In this document: positions 45,970-52,637 of the stretch, piece after piece
How positions within the stretch are numbered: position 1 is the first letter of the stretch
How the letters are laid out: every line of letters begins with the position of its first letter
DNA from: Flavobacteriaceae bacterium
Lineage (GTDB): Bacteria > Bacteroidota > Bacteroidia > Flavobacteriales > Flavobacteriaceae
DNA: 64,000 bases
NCBI GenBank assembly: GCA_002746415.1
Contig: NVXD01000003.1
Coordinates: forward strand, 149,673-213,672
Reading direction: 5' to 3'
Position numbers and translations under genes: made by a program
Notes under the pieces: generated by a model
What the model saw: the letters and a program-made list of their open reading frames with translations, nothing else
What the model was told of the DNA's origin: nothing
Databases searched by the model: none

Positions 45970-46332
45970 TTACTCCTCTTCTTTTTTAATGTCCTTTAAG
46001 ATAGATTCCAACTCTGTAAGGCTCATATCGTTCTTTTTCATGAAAAAAGACACCATACTTTTAAACGACCCTTGAAAATATCCATCGACCAATTTGTTGA
46101 TCGACTGGTTGCTATAATCAGCCTTTTTCAATATTGGGAAATACACATGCCCCTTGCCTTTCTTTTCATAGTCTACAAAACCTTTGCTTTCCAGAATACG
46201 TACAATCGTGGATACTGTGTTATAAGCCGGTTTTGGTTCTGGTAATTCTTCTATAATGGCAGCTACATTACATTTTTCCAATTGCCATAAAATCTGCATT
46301 ACTTCTTCTTCTGCTTTCGTAAGTTGTTTCAT
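45970..46332 (-). CDS. BlaI/MecI-family repressor (system 2)
   Basis: A 120-residue winged-helix repressor starting at the internal ATG at 46332, the family N-terminus MKQLTKAEEEVMQILWQ; upstream in-frame ATGs would add up to 15 residues. The recognition region KPAYNTVSTIVRILESKGFV closely parallels system 1. Two tandem palindromic operators lie 64-100 bp upstream of the start. It heads the operon M56/TonB, TPR, lipoprotein, ruvC, hemW. Confidence 0.92.
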   Translation of the reverse strand: MKQLTKAEEEVMQILWQLEKCNVAAIIEELPEPKPAYNTVSTIVRILESKGFVDYEKKGKGHVYFPILKKADYSNQSINKLVDGYFQGSFKSMVSFFMKKNDMSLTELESILKDIKKEEE

Positions 46333-46395
46333 ATTGTATACTTTGTCATTCTGTCGCATGAAGGCATCCATTTTCACCTATTCACTTGGCTAATA

Positions 46396-46432
46396 TAACT
46401 AATTATTTAGTTGTAACTAATTATTTAGTTAC
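46396..46432. promoter_or_regulatory. Two tandem palindromic operators of the system-2 BlaI
   Basis: An 18-bp unit, TAACTAATTATTTAGTTG, is repeated head to tail (46396-46413 and 46414-46431, last base changed). Each unit contains the dyad AACTAA-TTAT-TTAGTT; the second extends to a 20-bp perfect palindrome (46413-46432). The sites lie between the divergent BlaI-like and DUF456 genes and differ in sequence from the system-1 operators. Confidence 0.75.
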
Positions 46433-46483
46433 AAAAGTTTGTAACAAAACATCCCTACCTTAGTCTAATAGTAAATTGTTAAT

Positions 46484-46993
46484 GTGGACATTGCACTTCT
46501 AATTATTGGTTTTATCTTAATGTTTGTAGGGATATTGGGCAGTTTTTTACCCATACTTCCTGGACCCCCAATAAGTTGGTTGGGGTTATTTTTACTATTC
46601 CTTACCGAATCCGTGCCAGATGACTGGTGGGTTTTAGGACCAACATTAGCGGTTGCCATACTAGTATTTGCGCTAGATTATATTATTCCAGCAATAGGAA
46701 CCAAAAAGTTTGGTGGCACCAAGGCAGGAATGATTGGTGCAACAATTGGTCTTATTTTGGGAATCTTGGCTCCCATTCCTGGTGGCATTATCATTGGTCC
46801 TTTTTTTGGGGCATTTATTGGAGAGCTTTCTAATAAAGCTGACAATAAAACCGCTGCAAAGGCTGCTTTTGGCTCTTTACTTGGCTTTTTAACGGGAGCT
46901 TTTTTAAAATTTATGGTTGCTGTAGTCTTTATGGGAATATTTGTTTCTACCGTATGGGAATATAGAGCAGCTTTATTTTCGTTTTTTTATTGA
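46484..46993 (+). CDS. DUF456 membrane protein
   Basis: A 169-residue protein of the DUF456 family, starting with GTG at 46484; the ATG at 46482 is in another frame. It has about four helices with the glycine/proline-rich signature LPILPGPPISWLGL and GGIIIGPFFGAFIGEL. The function is unknown. It is divergent from the BlaI-like gene across the tandem operators, so it may be controlled by the same repressor. The next gene starts 24 bp downstream. Confidence 0.85.
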   Translation: MDIALLIIGFILMFVGILGSFLPILPGPPISWLGLFLLFLTESVPDDWWVLGPTLAVAILVFALDYIIPAIGTKKFGGTKAGMIGATIGLILGILAPIPGGIIIGPFFGAFIGELSNKADNKTAAKAAFGSLLGFLTGAFLKFMVAVVFMGIFVSTVWEYRAALFSFFY

Positions 46994-47017
46994 TGTTTTA
47001 TTAAAAACAAATGAAAT

Positions 47018-48040
47018 ATGGGACTAAAAAAACTAACTAATATTGCGTTTTTAACGTACGGATTGCCCATACTTGTTATGCTATCAGCCATTGGAATTGG
47101 ATTAAGCCCCTTACTTCAAAAATATCCTGAGCTCATCATTGGAATTACATATGACCTAACATTAACCGCTCCTCTCTTATTTTTAGTATTAGCTGTAAAA
47201 AGTAATGTTCCAAAAATAAGGGCGATACCCATATTTATATTGGGAACAATCATAGCATCATACATTTTACCGATAAACGACCAACATCATTTAATTCTTA
47301 TTAGAACGTATGCCCTGCCAATTGTAGAAGTAACGGCATTCGTTATTGTGGTTCTAAACATGCTTAAAGTCATAAAGAAATTTAAATCGATAGACAATAA
47401 TGATTTCTATTTCGTCGCTAAAAAAAGTGGCGAAGAGTTGTTTGGAAAATCAAAATTTGGTGCCTTTATGACATCAGAAATCACGATGTTTTACTATGCT
47501 GTTTTTTCTTGGAAAAGAAGAAAGGCCAAGGCCAATGAGTTCACCAATTATAAGGAAAGCGGAAGCATTGCTCTTTCGGGAGGTATCATAATGGTCGTTT
47601 TAATTGAAACATTTGTTATTCACACTCTTTTGATTGAGTGGAGTGTAATTACAGCTTGGATATTTACCATATCAAGTTTGTATACGGCACTATTGATATT
47701 TGCCCATATAAAAGCTTTGCTCAAAAGACCTTCAATACTAACGGAGCATCAACTGGTTCTTAAGAACGGACTTTTAGCAGATATTTTTATCAATCTTAGT
47801 GAAATTGAAAAAATTGAGTATTGCAACAAGGAACTACATCATGAGAAATTAAGAGTTGGTAATTTAGAACTACCTAAAGAAAGTACCGACCATACCATAG
47901 CGCTATACTTTAATTCACCACAAACTATTGAAAAAATGTACGGCTTTACTGAAGAATGTGATATCCTACTTCTTCAAATAGATAATAGGCATCGGTTTTT
48001 AGAAGAAGTAAAAGAAGCTATAAACAAATCACCCAAATAA
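47018..48040 (+). CDS. Membrane protein with cytoplasmic PH-like tail
   Basis: A 340-residue protein I cannot place in a named family. The first 125 residues form four helices. A soluble segment (130-180) leads to two more helices (about 185-235). The last 100 residues look like a bacterial PH-like beta domain (LVLKNGLLADIFINLSEIEK, then a final helix FLEEVKEAINK). It is 24 bp after the DUF456 gene, so probably its operon partner. Confidence 0.72.
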   Translation: MGLKKLTNIAFLTYGLPILVMLSAIGIGLSPLLQKYPELIIGITYDLTLTAPLLFLVLAVKSNVPKIRAIPIFILGTIIASYILPINDQHHLILIRTYALPIVEVTAFVIVVLNMLKVIKKFKSIDNNDFYFVAKKSGEELFGKSKFGAFMTSEITMFYYAVFSWKRRKAKANEFTNYKESGSIALSGGIIMVVLIETFVIHTLLIEWSVITAWIFTISSLYTALLIFAHIKALLKRPSILTEHQLVLKNGLLADIFINLSEIEKIEYCNKELHHEKLRVGNLELPKESTDHTIALYFNSPQTIEKMYGFTEECDILLLQIDNRHRFLEEVKEAINKSPK

Positions 48041-48109
48041 ACTGTTTTATCCGCAAAAGATGTTCTAGTTACTTCGGCTATGCTCAGCAACCGTTCTAGC
48101 TGCTGAAAA

Positions 48110-48661
48110 TTACATCCAAACCGTTTTATCTTCAATTGGCGTTCTTACCACTTCTGGTATTACATCATCATAATTACCCATATAGAAAAATCCCAAACAT
48201 TTTTCACCTTGGGCCAAATCAAAAAATTCACCCATGTATTGTATCAATCCTGGGGAACTCCAATAACAGCCTATTCCTTTTTCAGTACACATCAACCACA
48301 TGTTTTGTACAGCCATAGCCACGGCGGCAATTTCTTCCCATTCTGGCAAACTTTCTTTTGGGTCACGCTGCATACAAATAGCTATGATAGCACCAGCTCG
48401 TTTAGGGTTCTCTAAAAGCTTCTTGCACTTAAATTCTTTTGGGTGTTCCTCTGCTTGTCTATACTTTTCAACTAGAAATACTCCCAAATTCTCCTTAGCC
48501 TCAGCCTGCAATACCTTAAACCGCCAGGGTTCTGTTTTCTTATGGTTTGGGGCCCAATTTGCAGCCTCTAGAATTTCTTTAATATCTTCTTTGAGAATGG
48601 GGGTATTATTATACTGAGCCGGAAATACAGACCGTCTATTTTTTATCAATTCAAAAATCAT
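48110..48661 (-). CDS. Nitroreductase-family protein (YdjA-like)
   Basis: A 183-residue FMN-dependent nitroreductase-fold enzyme of the small YdjA type. The N-terminal RRSVFPAQY forms part of the FMN phosphate site, AANWAPNHKKTEPWRF is the family hallmark, and GIGCYWSSP and GEKCLGFFYMGNYD close the cofactor site. It may reduce nitro compounds or quinones; the natural substrate is unknown. A terminator-like hairpin lies about 45 bp upstream on the same strand. Confidence 0.92.
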   Translation of the reverse strand: MIFELIKNRRSVFPAQYNNTPILKEDIKEILEAANWAPNHKKTEPWRFKVLQAEAKENLGVFLVEKYRQAEEHPKEFKCKKLLENPKRAGAIIAICMQRDPKESLPEWEEIAAVAMAVQNMWLMCTEKGIGCYWSSPGLIQYMGEFFDLAQGEKCLGFFYMGNYDDVIPEVVRTPIEDKTVWM

Positions 48662-48705
48662 AACACTCTTATTTTACATGTTGAAAGTAAGGCATCTTTA
48701 TCAAC

Positions 48706-48735
48706 AAAAAAAGCCTCCCATTATGGAAAGCCTTT
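48706..48735 (-). terminator. Factor-independent terminator
   Basis: On the minus strand AAAGGCTTTCCA pairs with TGGGAGGCTTT across a TAA loop, including three G-U pairs that become mismatches on the other strand. A T-run follows. This fixes the transcript's direction as minus. Confidence 0.75.
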
Positions 48736-48808
48736 CATTGGTTAGATTCACAATTAAATTGAAATCTATAACCGTTGTTCCAATATAAAATTGGAACACA
48801 ACACAACA
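48706..48808 (-). ncRNA. Candidate small RNA or regulatory leader
   Basis: On the minus strand, a TATATTTG (-7 consensus, 48812-48819) is followed by about 100 nt without an ORF. That stretch has two hairpins: a 9-bp perfect stem at 48776-48798 (TGTTCCAAT and its complement) and a second at 48743-48768 (TAGATT...AATCTA). It ends in a terminator and T-run. No gene on this strand lies upstream for it to terminate. It could be a free sRNA or a leader that attenuates the nitroreductase gene 45 bp downstream. Endpoints are estimates. Confidence 0.5.
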
Positions 48809-48990
48809 CTGCAAATATAGGAAACCTTTTAACATGGTAGGATAATTTCTAATTATTAAAAGCCTAAATATCAGATTATCAGCAATGCAATCCCATATTT
48901 GTCGGAAAATTCTGCCCTTAATCGTAAATTAAATTTTTTAATAGTTCTTGATCAATTTTTGACCCATTTTTGTATATTCAATCCCCAATT

Positions 48991-50178
48991 ATGAAGATTA
49001 AAAGCCTCATATATAGTGCTATAGCGATGTCTCTTCTTTCCTGTGAAAAACCAGAATTGGATGTCCTAGAGGTATCTGAACACTTTGAGGACATGGATTC
49101 TTCTATAGTTCTTGAAGAAGAGGAAGCAGCATTCGACCAAGTATACAATTGGGTTTCACAAATGCAATTGTCGAATGGTTTATTAGAAAGCGCAGAGAAT
49201 ACCAATTTCGTTTCTTTATATGACAATTCGCTTGCATCCATGATATTTATCGCTAACGGGGAATTTGAAAAGGCTGAGAAAATTTTTGAATTTTTTAATT
49301 CCAAGATTGATGCTGAGCTTTTAAGCAATACTGGTGGGTTTTATCAAAGTAGAAATACAGCAGGAGAAAATGGTGGACGTACTTGGATGGGTGACAATGC
49401 TTGGTTGCTTATTGCATTGAATAATTATCATGCCTCTGCTGGAAATCAAAAATACCAAAACTTAGCACAAGAATTAGAAAACTGGATTCGCTCTTTACAA
49501 GATACTGATGGCGGACTCTGGGGTGGATTCAATGAAAACGGAACTCAAATTCATAAAATCACTGAAGGCATTGTTACTGCTTTTAATGCAGTAGAAGGGT
49601 ATGATGACTTTCATAAAAATATTTTAATCTTCCTGAAAGAAGAACGCTGGGATGCTACTGAAAATCTTATTGTTGCTTGGCCAGAAAATCCAGATTATAA
49701 TTTTGCTATGGATTTACATCCTTTAGCTTTTGGCATTTTTGAAGATTTCCCTGTCAATTCTCTATTTAAAACAGATCGCTATGTAACTACTCAAATAGCA
49801 ACTGTAACTGGCGAAGAAATAACGGGTTATTGCTTTGATGAAGACAAGGATGTTATTTGGTTAGAAGGATCTGCACAAATGAGCGTTGCTTTTCAAAAAG
49901 GTGACATGCACAATGAAGCTAATACTACCATTCTTGAACTTGAAAAAACTTTTATTACGAGTACCACTTTAGATAATGCCGAAGGGCTTCCATATGCTGC
50001 AAATTTTGGTACAAGTTATGGTGCATCATTATTATGGGAGCATGCAGATATTACACCTGCCATATCATCTACTGTATGGTATTTATTTGCCAAGCACAAT
50101 TTTAACCCATTAGCTTTGGGGGCTCAAAAAAACATCCCTGTTGCTGATAAATTTTGGTTACAGGCACTTGCCAATTAA
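48991..50178 (+). CDS. Lipoprotein with six-hairpin glycosidase-like fold
   Basis: A 395-residue lipoprotein starting at the internal ATG at 48991, giving a compact signal and lipobox (MSLLSCEK, Cys at 18). The mature protein is rich in Trp and aromatic helices typical of (alpha/alpha)6 barrels: GGRTWMGDNAWLLIALNNY, WIRSLQDTDGGLWGG, TEGIVTAFNAVEGY and WLEGSAQMSVAF. It may be a glycoside hydrolase or lyase-related protein, but I cannot assign a CAZy family, and no transporter or SusCD pair is adjacent. Confidence 0.72.
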   Translation: MKIKSLIYSAIAMSLLSCEKPELDVLEVSEHFEDMDSSIVLEEEEAAFDQVYNWVSQMQLSNGLLESAENTNFVSLYDNSLASMIFIANGEFEKAEKIFEFFNSKIDAELLSNTGGFYQSRNTAGENGGRTWMGDNAWLLIALNNYHASAGNQKYQNLAQELENWIRSLQDTDGGLWGGFNENGTQIHKITEGIVTAFNAVEGYDDFHKNILIFLKEERWDATENLIVAWPENPDYNFAMDLHPLAFGIFEDFPVNSLFKTDRYVTTQIATVTGEEITGYCFDEDKDVIWLEGSAQMSVAFQKGDMHNEANTTILELEKTFITSTTLDNAEGLPYAANFGTSYGASLLWEHADITPAISSTVWYLFAKHNFNPLALGAQKNIPVADKFWLQALAN

Positions 50179-50354
50179 TCATATCCCATTTCTATTCATT
50201 ACATTCATTCTATTAAAAGTTGAACCAATAATTGCTTCTCAAAACCTCGTTTGTCGGTTTCCACCACTATTCTTAACTGTTTGGCAACAAAAATAGTTGC
50301 TCTTTTAAAGAAGATTTTAGTTTTGTGCGGATTAAATATTAAAAACCAATACAC

Positions 50355-50867
50355 ATGAGGAAAGTAATGTTAGCATTGACCCTATTGTTTTTAGGAACTG
50401 GGCTGTATGCGCAAGGAGGATTAAAAGTCGGAATTCAAGGTGGTATGCCCTTTGATGATTTTAATGATGAAGTAAGTTTAGTCGTTGGTTTAGACCTAGG
50501 ATATATGTGGACTCTAGGTGAAGTGATTGACCTAGGAGTAACTACCAGTTTTATACATGGATTTGCAGAGACGTTTCATACGGATGTTGTGCTCACGGAT
50601 TTATCCGATGTGCAATTTGGAACTGCAGCGGCAGCTGTAAGAATATGGACTTCAAATTCGTTTTCTATAGGAGTAGAAGCCGGACAAGCCTTTGGCATCA
50701 ATGAAGGTAATGACGGTGGTCTCTATTTAAGACCTTTGGTAGGGTACTTAATGGGCCCAAATACTGAAGTGAATTTTTCGTATACTTCTATAAGCTTAGA
50801 GGACAAAACCTGGACTACAGTTAATTTTGGAATTCTGCATACTTTTCAACTTAAAAAGAGATATTGA
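50355..50867 (+). CDS. Outer-membrane beta-barrel protein
   Basis: A 170-residue protein with a signal peptide (ends GLYAQGG). Alternating polar/hydrophobic strands suit a small eight-stranded barrel of the OmpX/OmpW type; it starts GGLKVGIQGGMPF and ends TWTTVNFGILHTFQL. The C-terminus is KKRY rather than a classic terminal Phe. Seven bp separate its stop from the convergent GAF gene. No specific function. Confidence 0.8.
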   Translation: MRKVMLALTLLFLGTGLYAQGGLKVGIQGGMPFDDFNDEVSLVVGLDLGYMWTLGEVIDLGVTTSFIHGFAETFHTDVVLTDLSDVQFGTAAAAVRIWTSNSFSIGVEAGQAFGINEGNDGGLYLRPLVGYLMGPNTEVNFSYTSISLEDKTWTTVNFGILHTFQLKKRY

Positions 50868-50874
50868 TTTTAGG

Positions 50875-51342
50875 TTAATTTTCCCGAATAGCTTTACCCA
50901 TTGCTGTTCCAATCGTCATAAGTGTACTGATTTCATTGGCTGTAAAATCATAAGAAACTGGTTTAGCAATGCCCAATGTGCCATAAAGGGTATCCTTATA
51001 AAGCATGGGAACTACAATAGAACCTTCCACCTTTGTTTCTTTGGCTGCAGGACGGGCCACTCCAGAAGCATCTGTTTGTAGGTTACACATTTCCACTGCT
51101 TCACGACGTTCGGCTGCAATTCCTGCCATTCCTTTTCCGATGGGAATTGTTGACAATTTAGGAATCAGAAATTCAGGTATTTTATGATGAGCTTTTAACT
51201 GCAACAAGGAGGTACTTTCTTCCAAAAAATGAATGGTTCCTGTACTACATCCAAATTGAGAGATTACGTCAGTAAGCACTTTTTGCCAATCTACTGTTGG
51301 TTGCCTTATTGAAGTATATAGTTGATCTAGTGCTGTGCTCAT
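50875..51342 (-). CDS. Stand-alone GAF-domain protein
   Basis: A 155-residue protein consisting of one GAF domain: FGCSTGTIHFLEESTS at the start, IPIGKGMAGIAAERREAVEM in the centre, GSIVVPMLYKDTLYGTLGIA towards the end. GAF domains bind small ligands, and the free-standing type includes fRMsr-like methionine sulfoxide reductases. The fRMsr cysteine pattern is not evident here (one Cys in FGCST, one in EMCNL), so a sensing role is equally possible. Confidence 0.83.
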   Translation of the reverse strand: MSTALDQLYTSIRQPTVDWQKVLTDVISQFGCSTGTIHFLEESTSLLQLKAHHKIPEFLIPKLSTIPIGKGMAGIAAERREAVEMCNLQTDASGVARPAAKETKVEGSIVVPMLYKDTLYGTLGIAKPVSYDFTANEISTLMTIGTAMGKAIREN

Positions 51343-51902
51343 AAGTATATTTTAAAACAGTGCTATTTGAATTGTAAATTTAAGAAATGATGCGCATTAC
51401 ACCTTCAATTTGAGGCGATATTTATGTAATGTAGATACAACCAAATGATTTTCTTTTTCAAAGGAGAGGTCGATTATTAATAAGAATAGTAAAAACTCAA
51501 GGGCTCTGTTTTCCTTTTGCAATTCCTACATTAATAATTAGGGTAGCAAATATGTTTAATACTCCCATAAATTAAGGCATCCTATTCTTAATGAAACTTT
51601 TGGGCCTGGCCATTTTTATTTTTTCGGATTAACTCAGAGGTAGAACAAAGCAGGTAATTGGCATTGATAGTGCTAGCAAAAGTTTCAACGAAGAATTACT
51701 ATTAAAAAATGTTCATGAAGGATCTATTCTTACGAATATTTTGGGAAGCATTACCTTAGAATTATGAACCCTTCAACTAATTCAAATAGAAGTTTTGCAA
51801 TTCACCTAAGATAATAATCCTTAACAGGTATAAATTTTTTCTTTTTCAATATTCCATTATATTCGCCCTACAAATCAACACTTTAACCTGTAATCTCCAT
51901 TT
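51343..51902. other. 560-bp gap between GAF and DUF805 genes
   Basis: No intact gene is recognisable. The only reading frame with gene-like features is the short interrupted one at 51591-51767, listed separately. The first 240 bp are AT-rich, with no clear promoter or terminator that I could identify. Confidence 0.5.
51591..51767 (+). pseudogene. Small interrupted ORF, possible pseudogene
   Basis: From the ATG at 51591 the frame reads MKLLGLAIFIFSD, meets TAA at 51630-51632, then continues in the same frame for 44 residues (LRGRTKQVIGIDSASK... to TLEL) before TGA. Without the TAA this would be a 58-residue peptide with a hydrophobic N-terminus. The gene-like composition on both sides suggests a nonsense mutation, but I do not recognise the family. 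Confidence 0.3.
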
Positions 51903-52637
51903 ATGTTCAAGACTCCTTTCTCTTTTTATGGTCGCATACGACGTCTTGAATATGGTTTAACTTATCTTTTTTATATTCTATTTTATCTTGCAATAGCTGT
52001 AATTTGGACAGAATTTGAACAAGTAGAGGTGATGATTATTCCATTATATATTGTTCTTTTCTGGTTAAGATTGGCTCAAGGTGCTAAGCGATGTCATGAT
52101 TTAGGGAATAGCGGTTTTTATCAATTAATTCCCTTATACGGACTGTGGCTTATGTTTCAAGATGGAGAACAAAATGAGAACAAATATGGCTTGAACCCAA
52201 AGATTTTAGCAACCAACTATGATCCATCCAGGGAAAAGATTTCAATAGTAAAAACACTAATTGAGGTTAGCAGTGCAGTTTTATTGAATATGTTACTCAT
52301 TGCCATTGCAATGGAATATTTATATACTGATGAATGGATGATTTTAAATTGGATGTTTTGGTCCATTGTCGTTTGTTATTTCCTTATGTTGTTAATAAAT
52401 TATAGAGGTAAGGCACTACCTGATACTAGAAAAACCGAAGCACACCTTCCAATTATTTATACGCTCACTCTTTGCATCTGTTTTATACTCTATGTTGTGA
52501 GTTATAGAGGTGTCGAATTTTCTTTTGAAACCATTTTGTTAGGTTTAGTTTTGGCAGCCATTTTTCTAGCTTTCACCTATGTCCCCTACTTTGCGTACAA
52601 GTTGTTATTTAAAAAAACAGAAAACTATGAAAGTTAG
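51903..52637 (+). CDS. DUF805 membrane protein with C-terminal extension
   Basis: A 244-residue protein. The first ~110 residues are a DUF805 domain (PFSFYGRIRRLEYGLTYLFY, LAQGAKRCHDLGNSGFYQLI, LWLMFQDGEQNENKYG). The rest adds four or so extra helices absent from ordinary DUF805 proteins of about 120 residues. The function is unknown. The next gene starts 11 bp inside its end, so the two are translationally linked. Confidence 0.85.
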   Translation: MFKTPFSFYGRIRRLEYGLTYLFYILFYLAIAVIWTEFEQVEVMIIPLYIVLFWLRLAQGAKRCHDLGNSGFYQLIPLYGLWLMFQDGEQNENKYGLNPKILATNYDPSREKISIVKTLIEVSSAVLLNMLLIAIAMEYLYTDEWMILNWMFWSIVVCYFLMLLINYRGKALPDTRKTEAHLPIIYTLTLCICFILYVVSYRGVEFSFETILLGLVLAAIFLAFTYVPYFAYKLLFKKTENYES

